From positions 310,001 through 374,000 of the forward strand of contig NZ_VAUV01000003.1 of the NCBI RefSeq assembly GCF_005780165.1: DNA of 64,000 nt. The letters are read 5' to 3'. Each line of letters begins with the position of its first letter. The first letter of the stretch is position 1. The stretch is from Phragmitibacter flavus. Its GTDB lineage: Bacteria > Verrucomicrobiota > Verrucomicrobiia > Verrucomicrobiales > Verrucomicrobiaceae. This document shows positions 53,552-62,729 of the stretch, piece by piece. The translations under genes and the position numbers were made by a program. The notes under the pieces were generated by a model that worked only from the letters and a program-made list of their open reading frames with translations, did not search any database and was not told the DNA's origin.

Positions 53552-54814
53552 TCAATCAGCAAGCCACTTTTGAACGATGGATAGCGTCTCTGGCTGATTA
53601 AGAATTTCCACATGCTGATGGGGGAGATGCATGGATGATCTCGAGCTTTGTTTGATGCGGGGATCGGTTTCGCTTTCGACGGTAACCACGCCGTCGTTCT
53701 CACCTCGTAAGTAGAAGGGACCGTCTTTGATGGAACCGTAGATCAAATCATGCGTGGTGCCTTTGGGTAATGGGGTGGAATAGAGTTTGAGCAGGAAGTC
53801 GCTGCCCGGTTGGACATCAAGCCAGGATGGGACGGGCTTTTTTAAATTGCGGACGCCGGACTCGGCGGCCTTGTGTCCTCCCCATGGGGTGGAAATGGTG
53901 ACGAATTTTGGAATGAAATTTTTTCCTTCTGCCGCGACTGCTTCATTGATGGCGGCGCGTGAAGCAAGGCCGCCCATGCTGTGCGCGACGACAAAACATT
54001 TGGCGAATCCGTGGCGCTGTTTAAGAAGACGCAATCCGGTCGACAACAGGCCGGACACGCGGTCGAGTCGCATCCCACTTGGATAATGATAGAACCAGAG
54101 CTGATATTTGGACCGGTCGAAGTGCTCAATGAAATAACGAAAATCTTGTGGGCTGCCGCCCATGCCATAGACGAGCAGGACGGGAATGCGCTTGGGATCA
54201 TAGGGTTCGGTGAAGTAGATGCCGATGGTGTTGCCACTTAGAAAATCCAGCGGACGCCACATGCTGCCGCTGCCAGATTCACGGGCGAAACGTTTTTCAT
54301 CGAGCGAAACGACTTCGCCGATTGAAACATTAGTCCTGCTTCCGAGGGCTGCATTTTCCTTAGGCATTTGAATCACCGTGCCTGCTGCCAGACCATGATC
54401 GCGCGTCAGGATAAGCTTCCATATTTTGGGTTTGATGGTTGGATCACTAAGTGAAAGGGGCCTTACTGACATCTCGATTCCGAGGGGTTCGCCGGCATCG
54501 TAGGCGCGGTTGCCATTTTCATCGGTAAATGCGCCAACGCGGTAAGTCTCGGTCAGGTTCAGGTTGAATGAGGCAATGCCGCTGGGGGCCACCTGCTGAA
54601 ATCCGGCGGAGTCTTTGCGCATGCCATTCTCCATTCGCCAGACAAGAGCATAGGTTGCCGCTTCGCCTGGTGGCAAGGGAGTTACTTGGACGGTGATCCC
54701 GCCTCTCTTTTCCAATGTCTCGACCTGTTTACGAAGACCAACTAGACCACAGGAACTGAGCAGACTTACGACGAGCGGAAGAGTGCAGGCGGAATATAGA
54801 GAATTGAGATTCAT
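53552..54814 (-). CDS. Lipoprotein alpha/beta hydrolase (lipase-like), first of a tandem pair
   Basis: The 420-residue precursor has a lipobox LLSSC with lipidation cysteine C22. The hydrolase core has the oxyanion region VLLVYGMGGSP near residue 213 and the nucleophile AHSMGG with S279. A beta-rich domain of about 150 residues precedes the core. It probably sits in the outer membrane or periplasm and may cleave lipids or esters. It is the last gene of a long minus-strand run and lies 16 bases after its tandem partner. Confidence 0.87.
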   Translation of the reverse strand: MNLNSLYSACTLPLVVSLLSSCGLVGLRKQVETLEKRGGITVQVTPLPPGEAATYALVWRMENGMRKDSAGFQQVAPSGIASFNLNLTETYRVGAFTDENGNRAYDAGEPLGIEMSVRPLSLSDPTIKPKIWKLILTRDHGLAAGTVIQMPKENAALGSRTNVSIGEVVSLDEKRFARESGSGSMWRPLDFLSGNTIGIYFTEPYDPKRIPVLLVYGMGGSPQDFRYFIEHFDRSKYQLWFYHYPSGMRLDRVSGLLSTGLRLLKQRHGFAKCFVVAHSMGGLASRAAINEAVAAEGKNFIPKFVTISTPWGGHKAAESGVRNLKKPVPSWLDVQPGSDFLLKLYSTPLPKGTTHDLIYGSIKDGPFYLRGENDGVVTVESETDPRIKQSSRSSMHLPHQHVEILNQPETLSIVQKWLAD

Positions 54815-54830
54815 GAAAGGCCGAAAGGGG

Positions 54831-56453
54831 CTAGCGGTTGGGAAGGGTATCTTTATGCAGCAAGAGGATGCGTTGAATCTCTGCGATGGCTTCAGGATTC
54901 GTCTGCGCGCCGTGATCGGATCGAACAACGAACTCTGAATCCACGCCTTCGATATGGGCGCTGTTGTAGGGAACGACTCCGTCGGAACACTTCAAATCGG
55001 TGAGCGGCCGCCCGTCCTTGTTGCCGATGATCGAGTGCATGTGCAGACCGGGTTTGATGGGCATGCGATTGGATTCCACGACAAATCGCGACTTGGAGGA
55101 AAGGTTGTCGATGCTGCTGGGAAGTCCCTTCTCAAGCAATTGTTTGATCAGGCCACTGCGTGGCACATCGCCCTGAAGGAGATCAAAGGTGTTGCCAAGC
55201 ACGCGACCGGGCAATCGTATCAAACGTCGGCCAATAGCTCCGGCGAATCCATCGGCCATGCTGCTTCCGCGATGGGGAGTGCAGACGAAGATCACACGGT
55301 CAACATGGGGATTGGGGCTGAATTCGAGGTATTGTCGGAAGTCGTCCAATTCCTCTTGGGTGAGTCCTAACTGGTCGCGTGGTGCTCCAAAAACCTTTAC
55401 CCATAATTGATCGCCGCTGCTCACCAATTGCATTTTGCTGACCAAACCGCCCATGCTGTGGCCGATGAGCACCATGTGGTTCGCGGCCCGATGATTTCCA
55501 ATGCGGGTAAATTCCTCATGCAACAGGGTGAGTTGAGCACGGAACTTGGCGGCACTGTAGATGACCGGCACGCCGCTTGGGTAACGAAAGAAAAAGACTT
55601 GATAATTTTTGGCGATTTCGGGGTCGGCTCCCAGAACATTAAACGCATGAAGCCAGGTGACGGGTCGCGACATGAGACCATGCACGCAGATGACGGGAAT
55701 GCGATCACGGGACAGAGGTTCGAGTGAAATGAGGCCCAGTTTGTCGAGAAATTTCTCGCTGTTCCGAAGCGCTCCAAGACCTGACATGCCAAGATTCTTT
55801 TGTTCTGATAACGAATGGATCAATTCGCTTGCTGATGAAAAGTCACTATACAGAGGATGATTGCGGCCAGCGATGGTCGTGGTTTTTTCCGTGCGCGGAT
55901 CATGCACGCGCAGGATGGCTTCGCGAGTCGCGTTGCCTCGGTTGCGAAAGTCGAGAATCACGGTCACGGCGGTCATGTAACCTCCGTCAGATAGAAAGGG
56001 TTCCCTCTTTTTTCGCTCGTCCGAGTAATGCCAGCGGGATACGAAAGCGGCTCCGACACCATCGCGCAACAGGGGTTCGGGAAGGTAGCGTTTGTTGAGC
56101 GGCGCAGCGGGAACCAGTTCGTCAAAGCGCAGGTTTTTCGGCCAGGAGGCAGAGAGTCGATAGGCATGTTCGCCTCCCTGGACGATCATGGTGCGGTCGC
56201 CTGAAGTGGGGCCCTCGCGTTTTTGCCACAGGTCGACGACTTGATTGATGGCGTCCGCATAGTTACGTCGTTGTTCGGGGGTCGAAAGATCACTGGTGCT
56301 CGCAGCCTCAGCGCGCGTCAGCGCATGGACGAACCTTGATGATTCGTCTGCGGCAACGGAGCTTGAAGTCGTCCGTTCTTTGGGGACTATATTGCAGGCG
56401 CTGAGCCCAATTAGGCAAACACCGGCGAAAAGGATGAGAGGTCCGTTCAGCAT
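54831..56453 (-). CDS. Lipoprotein alpha/beta hydrolase (lipase-like), second of a tandem pair
   Basis: The 540-residue precursor has a lipobox LSAC with lipidation cysteine C20. The core has VICVHGLMSRPVTW near residue 255 and the nucleophile GHSMGG with S333; a TPHRGSSMAD loop follows. An N-terminal alpha/beta extension of about 250 residues precedes the core and differs from that of the neighbour. The sequence resembles PGAP1-like or lipase-like hydrolases. The substrate is unknown. It lies 33 bases after the small lipoprotein gene. Confidence 0.87.
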   Translation of the reverse strand: MLNGPLILFAGVCLIGLSACNIVPKERTTSSSVAADESSRFVHALTRAEAASTSDLSTPEQRRNYADAINQVVDLWQKREGPTSGDRTMIVQGGEHAYRLSASWPKNLRFDELVPAAPLNKRYLPEPLLRDGVGAAFVSRWHYSDERKKREPFLSDGGYMTAVTVILDFRNRGNATREAILRVHDPRTEKTTTIAGRNHPLYSDFSSASELIHSLSEQKNLGMSGLGALRNSEKFLDKLGLISLEPLSRDRIPVICVHGLMSRPVTWLHAFNVLGADPEIAKNYQVFFFRYPSGVPVIYSAAKFRAQLTLLHEEFTRIGNHRAANHMVLIGHSMGGLVSKMQLVSSGDQLWVKVFGAPRDQLGLTQEELDDFRQYLEFSPNPHVDRVIFVCTPHRGSSMADGFAGAIGRRLIRLPGRVLGNTFDLLQGDVPRSGLIKQLLEKGLPSSIDNLSSKSRFVVESNRMPIKPGLHMHSIIGNKDGRPLTDLKCSDGVVPYNSAHIEGVDSEFVVRSDHGAQTNPEAIAEIQRILLLHKDTLPNR

Positions 56454-56486
56454 GGAAAGTTAGGTTGCGCGTGCTTGCTCGCTTGC

Positions 56487-56687
56487 TTAGTGCATGACCC
56501 GGTCGAACCACGCATCGGTTCGCTCCTGCCGAGCATCCAGGCGCATCTCACGTCGCTCTTGAAGATTGGAGTGATTTTGATTGCGACGCTCGAGTCGGTC
56601 TTCGAGTTCGGCATTGCTTGCGCAGGAGCTGAAGCCAAGGACTAGGGTCATCAGCGCGATGGTGAGTTTGAGTGTTGGGATGTTCAT
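56487..56687 (-). CDS. Small lipoprotein
   Basis: The 66-residue product has a lipoprotein signal (ALMTLVLGFSSC, lipidation at C22). The mature 44 residues are highly charged and rich in Arg, Glu and Asn, with a helix-like RLERRNQNHSNLQERREMRLDAR stretch. I do not recognise a family. It lies 12 bases after the cyclase gene on the same strand. Confidence 0.65.
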   Translation of the reverse strand: MNIPTLKLTIALMTLVLGFSSCASNAELEDRLERRNQNHSNLQERREMRLDARQERTDAWFDRVMH

Positions 56688-56699
56688 GATGGATGTGTA

Positions 56700-58421
56700 T
56701 TATTTGGTCAGCATGTGCGAAGAGCCATCCCAATCGGCGGCGGGTGGATTCTCGCGAAAGGTTGCGATGCGTTTCAGGAAGAGCTGAGAAGGCGCATCGT
56801 CAGGGCGCAAGGTGAGGCAGTGTTGAAAGGCGGTTTCGGCTGACGTCCACTCGCGCTGCCGGAATGCGCTCAGTGCAGTTGAAAAGTTTTCGACTAGTTC
56901 ACGCAGCGCTGATGAACCATCTTCGCCTGGGAGACCGAGCAATTCAAACAGGCGGGTGGGTTCCGTTTTGCCTTTCACTACCACGGCATCGATTTCGCGA
57001 ACCATGATCGCATCGCCTGCCCTTTCGCGTGTGGTTTCGCAAAGCAGGATGCGTGTGCCATAGAGTTGATTGAGATGTTCGAGCCGCGAGGCGACATTCA
57101 CGGCGTCACCCATCACGGTATAACTGCGTGTGTTTTCAGAGCCGATGTTGCCAACGACGACCTCGCCGGTGCTGATGCCGATGCGGATGTTCACGCGCGG
57201 TGGATTGCGCCGCAGACCAGTCAGGTCCGGCAGTTCCTTGGCAAGTGTCCCGATGGCACTTATCTCATCGAGAGCTGCACGACAGGCCAGCAATGCTGAG
57301 TCCGCTGCTTGCGTGAAAGGTGGTCCCCAGAAGGCCATCACGGCATCGCCAATGAATTTGTCGATAACTCCATCGTGACCTTGAATCGCGGCAGCCTGCA
57401 GGGTGAAATGTCGATTGATGAGATTGACGAGGTTGGTGGCCGTGAGGTGTTCGCCGATGTCGGTGAACCCGACCAAGTCAGAAAAGCTGATGGTCATCTC
57501 CTGCCGTTCCGCTCCGGAATCTTTAAGGGCGGGACTGCTGATGATGCGGGCAAGGATGCGTGGATCGACATACTTTCCGAAGGTGCTGCGCATCTCCTCT
57601 TTAAGGCGCAGCTCGCCGACAAAATAATTAAATGCCTGAGTGACGGCTCCGACTTCATCGCGCGATTGCACGGCCAATTGCACGGTGAGATCGCCACCCT
57701 GAACCTGTCCGATGCCGGTGACCAACGAGCGCACGGGGCGGACCAGCCGCGAGGTGATCAGCGCGGCGAGACTCAGACCCAGGGCAACGGAAACGAGTGT
57801 CGCAGCGATGCTCAACCATAACATGCGTTTGTGTTGTCCCGCAGCATGGGCGGCGGCCATATCAATGATGGCATGGACCCCTTGCTGAACCTCGTCGCGT
57901 CGGTTTTGCAGCGCGACTTGAATATCATCCAGCAAAACCAACAAGGGCTCGGCTTGGGTTGCTTCTCCACGTCGAGCCATCTCGAGCACCTCCTGCTGCC
58001 GGGTGTTGACAATGGAATGGGCGGTGGCAATGCCCTCGGTCTGGGCGCGGATACGCTCGAAGGATTGGATGAATCGGCTGTCAATGCCGACAAGGTCGAG
58101 GATTCTTTTGGTCTCGCCGAGATGGACATCGATTTGAGCCGTGAACTTCTCGAAGTCGACCGTGGCTTCCGTGAGTGCGGCGTCCCTCCCCTCGTCCGCT
58201 GATAGGGCGGCAAACGAACGTTCGAAAGCGATGCGCTGTCTCAGTCCGGCTTCGTTCAAATTGACGAGTGCATCCTGGAGGGGTTGGTAGGTTTGCCTAA
58301 AATCACGGAGAGTTTGCGTGATTGAAGAGGCCTGCACGAGAAGGAACGTGACCAGCGCCATCATGATCGTGACCAGCACGAGGGCCAGTCCGAAAATTTT
58401 TGCGGCGATGCTGGATTTCAT
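56700..58421 (-). CDS. Membrane-bound class III adenylate/guanylate cyclase with HAMP domain
   Basis: The 573-residue protein has a membrane helix at about residues 10-30, a periplasmic sensor region 31-198, a second helix 199-223, a HAMP domain 224-276 and the cyclase domain from about 307. The metal aspartates are D315 (FSDLVGF) and D359 (GDAVMAFWGPP), with K355 in the base-binding position and a NVASRLEHL segment for transition-state residues. The lysine suggests ATP as substrate. No cAMP receptor is encoded in the window. I chose the ATG at 58421. A second messenger role in controlling the neighbouring envelope genes is only an inference. Confidence 0.9.
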   Translation of the reverse strand: MKSSIAAKIFGLALVLVTIMMALVTFLLVQASSITQTLRDFRQTYQPLQDALVNLNEAGLRQRIAFERSFAALSADEGRDAALTEATVDFEKFTAQIDVHLGETKRILDLVGIDSRFIQSFERIRAQTEGIATAHSIVNTRQQEVLEMARRGEATQAEPLLVLLDDIQVALQNRRDEVQQGVHAIIDMAAAHAAGQHKRMLWLSIAATLVSVALGLSLAALITSRLVRPVRSLVTGIGQVQGGDLTVQLAVQSRDEVGAVTQAFNYFVGELRLKEEMRSTFGKYVDPRILARIISSPALKDSGAERQEMTISFSDLVGFTDIGEHLTATNLVNLINRHFTLQAAAIQGHDGVIDKFIGDAVMAFWGPPFTQAADSALLACRAALDEISAIGTLAKELPDLTGLRRNPPRVNIRIGISTGEVVVGNIGSENTRSYTVMGDAVNVASRLEHLNQLYGTRILLCETTRERAGDAIMVREIDAVVVKGKTEPTRLFELLGLPGEDGSSALRELVENFSTALSAFRQREWTSAETAFQHCLTLRPDDAPSQLFLKRIATFRENPPAADWDGSSHMLTK

Positions 58422-58444
58422 GGTTGTCGTAATCAGCCTACCTA

Positions 58445-58831
58445 TCAGGAGACCTTGGAGGCCTTGGCATTTTGAATGCGGCCCCACAATCCGGTGATGG
58501 TGGTTTGCGCCGCCGCCGTGAGTTCTTCGATGCTTTTGCCGGAGGGGAGATCGGCTTCGATGACCGGGTCTCCCGACAATCCATCCAACAGCATGACCGC
58601 CTCGGCAGCATCATTGTAAAGGAACTGTTCCTTCTCCGCTTCAGACAGGACAAACACAGCCAGGTTGATGACCCATGTGCCGTCCTTGCGAAGAAGGAAA
58701 CGATCCTGTTTTAAGGTCATGCTTCCAGGGGGAGATCCTGTCTGCCGAATCAGAAACGGTCCTCGCTGGTTTGGGCCATAGCCGAGATTGAGCAATTCAC
58801 ATTGGTGATAGGAGTTGGATATGGTGGGCAT
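58445..58831 (-). CDS. Hypothetical protein
   Basis: The 128-residue product has no signal peptide and no motif that I recognise. It begins ISNSYHQCELLNLGYGP and carries a Trp-containing WVINLAVFVLSEAEKEQF segment; the C-terminal half is helical. It lies between the 56-residue ORF and the cyclase gene on the same strand, so it is probably part of that transcript. Confidence 0.6.
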   Translation of the reverse strand: MPTISNSYHQCELLNLGYGPNQRGPFLIRQTGSPPGSMTLKQDRFLLRKDGTWVINLAVFVLSEAEKEQFLYNDAAEAVMLLDGLSGDPVIEADLPSGKSIEELTAAAQTTITGLWGRIQNAKASKVS

Positions 58832-58879
58832 GGCATTCGAGTTACAGGATTCAACTGCTGGATGATTTCAGTGCGACGG

Positions 58880-59050
58880 TCATCTCGGGAAAAACACTTG
58901 GGCGGCTTCGCTCAAGATGTCGCAATTCTTGACGGCTTCATAAATGGGATCGGGCTCCCCACGACTGCGGGCCAGTAGATGGCAGGCGCTGATGGCCTCA
59001 AAACTGGGGTTAAGCGAACCGAGCATGGGGAATCGTTCCCCTTTGCTCAT
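58880..59050 (-). CDS. Small ORF, 56 residues, unknown
   Basis: The frame from the ATG at 59050 to a TGA at 58880-58882 encodes 56 residues beginning MSKGERFPMLGSLNPSFEAI and ending VFFPR, with two cysteines. It fits the only gap of this size in the run and has no competing gene. There is no clear Shine-Dalgarno sequence. No family is recognised; support is its position between two same-strand genes. Confidence 0.45.
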   Translation of the reverse strand: MSKGERFPMLGSLNPSFEAISACHLLARSRGEPDPIYEAVKNCDILSEAAQVFFPR

Positions 59051-59100
59051 GTTGATGTTTGTTGGTTGAACTGATGATTGATGGAATGGTAGGGTCGAAG

Positions 59101-60591
59101 TTACTTGTCGGACTTTTCAGCGCTGAATCCGCCGCCCAAGGCCAAGTGAAGATTCACCCGTTCGCGCAAACGCGAGGCGCGGATTTGGGCGAGCTGAATT
59201 TTAGCTGCCAGAGACTCTCCGGAGAGACGCAGCACGACGAACATGTCGGCCTTGCCGGTATCGAACTGGTCGCGGGAGAGCCGCACGGTTTCACCGCTAG
59301 CAGTTACCATTTCGGAAAGGACACCCTCGCGAAGGCGCAGGGTGCGTTCGTTGGTCAGTGACGTTTCCACATCCTCAAATGCCCGCAATGCCGTGCCGGT
59401 GTAGGCTGCCATGGCTGCTCTCTGCTCGGCTTTGCGAACGTCCTCTACCGCTTTGAGTTCACCGCCGAAGAAGATGGGTTGGGTGACACTGGAGCCTAGG
59501 GTCCACATGAACGAATCCAGTGCGCCCACTCCATCAAGCTGGGCGGATCCGATGCCTCCGGTTGCCGTTAAAGCGAAGCGTGGCAGGCGCGCTGCCTTGG
59601 CTTCCTTGGCGCGGTGAAACGCGGCTGCCACACGGCGTTCCGCAGCGATCACATCAGGACGGCGCTCCAGCAATTGCGAAGGCAATCCAGCAGGGACGTT
59701 GCGCGGAAGGGATGGGAACTGACTGCTGGTCTTGAGATTGCCTGCGGGATATTCGCCGACAAGAACCTCGATAGCCCGCACGGCCTGCTCTCTTGCGCCT
59801 TCGGCGGTATGCAGCACATCCTTGGCTCCGGCCACGCGAGTATTGACTTGGGCCATTTCGAAGTCGCTGGCCACTCCTTGTTCTTTACGAACTTCGAACA
59901 GCTTCAGGAAGTCATCGTAGAGGGAAAGCGTTTCGCGAGCGTTGGCGGCTTGTTGAGAGGCTTCAATGGCGGAAAACCAGGCGCGCGCGGTTTGGGCTGC
60001 CAGTGATTGCCGGGCAAATTCGTAGTCGGCAGCGAGGGCTTCGCTATCGCTTTTCGCGGCGGCACGTTTGTTGCGCACGCGGCCCCACACATCAGCCTCC
60101 CATGAGGCACCAATTCCAAGACCATAGACCCATTGCTGCGAGGAACTGTCGATGCTGCGAGTGTCCGCTCCTGCGGTTTCCACTCCACGGCCCAGACCGC
60201 CAAGGTTTGGCGCATCCAATCCGAGTCCGAGGTCTCCACTTAGCTCGCGTCCGTGGCGTTCACCGATGGCACCACCGGCCACACGGGGATAGAGGGCTGC
60301 GCGGGCAATGCGCACGGCGGCTTGTGAAGCTTCGACCTTTGCGGCGGCGGCCACGAGATCGGGATTTCTCTCCAGCGCTTGTTGAACTAATTTGGTAAGG
60401 CGTGGATCGCCGAAACCGCGAATCCAGTTAGGCACCACGGGGCCGCTTTGGGTCGTTCCGGTCCATTGATCGGGAATTTTTCCCTTGGCACGATCCGTCA
60501 GAATGTCGGACCATCCCGGCGGCGTTTTTAAAGCGCAGCCAGTAAGTGCCGAACACGACACGAGGACATAAAAGAAAGAGTTTTTCATCAT
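59101..60591 (-). CDS. Outer-membrane efflux lipoprotein (TolC/OprM, NodT family)
   Basis: The 496-residue precursor has a lipobox (SALTGC) for outer-membrane anchoring and the two OEP repeats of the TolC fold. Typical segments are RNPDLVAAAAKVEASQAAVRIARAALYPR, ERRPDVIAAERRVAAAFHRAKEAKAARLP and LTATGGIGSAQLDG. The TolC-type trimer would form the exit duct. It lies 20 bases after the HlyD gene. No RND, MFS or ABC pump lies in the window to complete the system. I chose the ATG at 60591. Confidence 0.92.
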   Translation of the reverse strand: MMKNSFFYVLVSCSALTGCALKTPPGWSDILTDRAKGKIPDQWTGTTQSGPVVPNWIRGFGDPRLTKLVQQALERNPDLVAAAAKVEASQAAVRIARAALYPRVAGGAIGERHGRELSGDLGLGLDAPNLGGLGRGVETAGADTRSIDSSSQQWVYGLGIGASWEADVWGRVRNKRAAAKSDSEALAADYEFARQSLAAQTARAWFSAIEASQQAANARETLSLYDDFLKLFEVRKEQGVASDFEMAQVNTRVAGAKDVLHTAEGAREQAVRAIEVLVGEYPAGNLKTSSQFPSLPRNVPAGLPSQLLERRPDVIAAERRVAAAFHRAKEAKAARLPRFALTATGGIGSAQLDGVGALDSFMWTLGSSVTQPIFFGGELKAVEDVRKAEQRAAMAAYTGTALRAFEDVETSLTNERTLRLREGVLSEMVTASGETVRLSRDQFDTGKADMFVVLRLSGESLAAKIQLAQIRASRLRERVNLHLALGGGFSAEKSDK

Positions 60592-60611
60592 CGGAGACGA
60601 TTCGATTCGAC

Positions 60612-61793
60612 TTAGTGAAGTTTGAGAATCAGCCAATCCAGCTTGGTGCCGACACGGACCATGACCTTGCGAATGATGTGGAGCATGGCACCCGAATCAG
60701 TGAACACGGCACCGGCACCTGAGGCACCTGCGGCAAGCAAAACATCCTTGTCCTTGCCATCAAGCAAAAGCCGAACCGCAAATTTTCCAGCGGGCATGGG
60801 TTGCGTCATTTGTCCGGGGATGGTTCCTGAGATGGGCAACTGACCTGTGCCGGAGGCCCAGATGATCGAATCCACCTTGCATTTAAAAATGCGGTTGGGA
60901 TGCGTGTGGAGGGAGATTTCCGCTTCGTTGCCGGACTTGATGGTGCGCAGCTCATTTTGGCTGAAGAGCATCAGCACCCATTGTTTGTTCTCCACAAAGC
61001 TGAGCGACGGCATGGTGGGGAACGCGGTGACCGTTGAACCCTCGCGAAGTTGAAGGTTCACCGCTGTGCCGTCGGTGGGGGCAAATACGGTGCATTCGGC
61101 TACTTTCCATTTTGCTTCGGCGAGATCCGCCTCTGCTGCTGCCAGCTCGGCACGCGCCTGGGCAATGGTCGCCAGTTCACCATCAGGCATCTTGGCGGCG
61201 AGTTGTTGGACGACTTGTGATTCGCTGGCTACCGCAGAGGCGAGTTCCGCTTCCAGAGCTTTCAGATCCGACAAGGCCTTTTCCCAGTCAAACTTCGATC
61301 CTGCACCACGATCCGCCAGTTCCTTGGTTTGGCTTTCGCGCTTGCGCGCGAGCTCTACATTGGCTTCAACGGCTTGTTTCTTTGCTATGACCGATTGAAG
61401 CTGAAGCTCCAACTGTCGTTGTGCCGCTTCTGCGACCACGACGGCTCCTTTGAGTCGCACCGTTTTTGCCTCAAGCGACTTGGCTTGCTGCTCATACGGC
61501 GTGGGATCAATTTTGAAAAGCACCTGACCCTTGCTGATGGGACGATCTGGCTCAATGGGCACGTCAACCACACGACCTGAGACTCGCGGCACGATCTGCA
61601 CCACATAATTGATGACCCGCACATCATGGGACGAAGGAGCGAAAATGTTAAGTAGAAGAATCGTCATCATCAACCCGACCACGGGCAGGGTAACCACGAT
61701 CACCTGACTAACAAAAGTCCAGGGCAGCCACTTAAACCTGAAGAAGATGAGCCAGACGAAAAATGAATAGATGAGTAGTAAAAGGATTTCCAT
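60612..61793 (-). CDS. HlyD/EmrA family membrane fusion protein (YibH-like)
   Basis: The 393-residue protein has two N-terminal hydrophobic segments (about residues 1-18 and 26-51), then a lipoyl-like beta motif VPRVSGRVVDVPIEPDRPISKGQVLFKIDP, a helical coiled-coil of about 150 residues and a beta-barrel part. This is the periplasmic adaptor of a tripartite efflux or secretion unit. The start overlaps the stop of the DUF3302 gene by one base (TAATG). The partnership with DUF3302 matches the YibH-YibI type pair known in enteric bacteria. Confidence 0.9.
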   Translation of the reverse strand: MEILLLLIYSFFVWLIFFRFKWLPWTFVSQVIVVTLPVVGLMMTILLLNIFAPSSHDVRVINYVVQIVPRVSGRVVDVPIEPDRPISKGQVLFKIDPTPYEQQAKSLEAKTVRLKGAVVVAEAAQRQLELQLQSVIAKKQAVEANVELARKRESQTKELADRGAGSKFDWEKALSDLKALEAELASAVASESQVVQQLAAKMPDGELATIAQARAELAAAEADLAEAKWKVAECTVFAPTDGTAVNLQLREGSTVTAFPTMPSLSFVENKQWVLMLFSQNELRTIKSGNEAEISLHTHPNRIFKCKVDSIIWASGTGQLPISGTIPGQMTQPMPAGKFAVRLLLDGKDKDVLLAAGASGAGAVFTDSGAMLHIIRKVMVRVGTKLDWLILKLH

Positions 61794-62281
61794 TATGCTT
61801 TCCTCCCTTTGAGGTTGCTGGCGGCAAGTTGTGCTTCGAGTGTCGCGATCTGATCGCGAAGTTTTTGGGTCTCGTCATTGGCCACAAGAGGTGCGTCTTT
61901 TTTATTGCCATGATGGCCGACGCTTTCATCGACATCGGTGCCGTAAGCCAGTTTATGCAGGACGGGTTTTGAGTAGGCCCAAAGCCAGGCTAGGGGCCAT
62001 AGCAGTCCACCGAAAAACAGCGACAGCAGGCACAGGCATTGGATGGCTGGCGTTTGCGGATGTTTCTTTTTCTCCGCGATCTTTTCAGGCATGATGTGCA
62101 GAATAAGGAACACTCCGATCAGCACAATGGGTGCAATGATGAGTGCCAGCCAGCTCATGCCTTCGGCGACTTTGTCGAGTGCTTCACCTTTAAACAATGA
62201 GGCGTGCGCTGAAGCGGGGCAAGCTAGCAAGCCAGCACTAAAGACAAAAAAATGGCGACGGATAAAGTTAAACGGCTTCAT
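61793..62281 (-). CDS. DUF3302 family membrane protein (YibI-like)
   Basis: The 162-residue protein has a signal-like N-terminus with an Ala-rich end (CPASAHAS), then two hydrophobic helices: MSWLALIIAPIVLIGVFLILHIMPEKIAEKKKHPQ and LCLLSLFFGGLLWPLAWLWAYSKPV. This is the DUF3302 pattern. The C-terminus forms a short coiled-coil (ETQKLRDQIATLEAQL). It is coupled to the HlyD gene by a one-base overlap. Its molecular role is unknown. Confidence 0.85.
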   Translation of the reverse strand: MKPFNFIRRHFFVFSAGLLACPASAHASLFKGEALDKVAEGMSWLALIIAPIVLIGVFLILHIMPEKIAEKKKHPQTPAIQCLCLLSLFFGGLLWPLAWLWAYSKPVLHKLAYGTDVDESVGHHGNKKDAPLVANDETQKLRDQIATLEAQLAASNLKGRKA

Positions 62282-62302
62282 GGAGTTTGAATGGGGTGGT
62301 CT

Positions 62303-62692
62303 TTAGTAGATATCGACATCAAAAGATCCAACGGGAGGGGGAGGTGCGGGGTAGCCGTTGTTTGATTCGATGTTGATATAAACCGTGCGACCCATGTGCA
62401 TGTAGGGGTAATAGAAGCGAGGGCCAACGCGGTAATAACTGTAGCCCCGATACGCATACGCTGCGGCACCGACCGGCAGTCCATAGACTGCACGGCGCCG
62501 TGTGCGGGACACCTGCCGGCCTGTTTGTCGCGCCATGCGTGCCCCTTGACGGCCTGCAGCGCGGTCGCGTGGCAGGGCTTGCGATTCTGATGGCGCAAGA
62601 ACCACGCTAATTGCGGCGCCTACGGTCAGAAGCGGAAGGGATTCGCCAACGACCATCCAGGCAGAGATGAAGAAAACTAGAATGCGTTTCAT
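62303..62692 (-). CDS. Small secreted Arg/Tyr-rich protein
   Basis: The 129-residue product has a signal peptide (to about residue 40, LAPSESQA) and then a basic Arg/Gln stretch, a run YAYRGYSYYRVGPRFYYPY and a Pro-rich tail. I do not recognise a family. The composition suggests a cell-surface or envelope-associated protein. It lies between the DUF2092 and DUF3302 genes on the same strand. Confidence 0.65.
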   Translation of the reverse strand: MKRILVFFISAWMVVGESLPLLTVGAAISVVLAPSESQALPRDRAAGRQGARMARQTGRQVSRTRRRAVYGLPVGAAAYAYRGYSYYRVGPRFYYPYMHMGRTVYINIESNNGYPAPPPPVGSFDVDIY

Positions 62693-62729
62693 GATGGGGA
62701 AGTTTATAGTTTGTTCAGGGTTGAGCGGC

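Noticed and set aside
53444-53620. tRNA-linked integrated element
   Set aside because: No integrase, no duplicated tRNA 3' end and no foreign gene block next to tRNA-Val.
59101-62281. Complete type I secretion or RND efflux system
   Set aside because: Adaptor and outer-membrane duct are present, but no ABC, RND or MFS transporter gene exists in the window.
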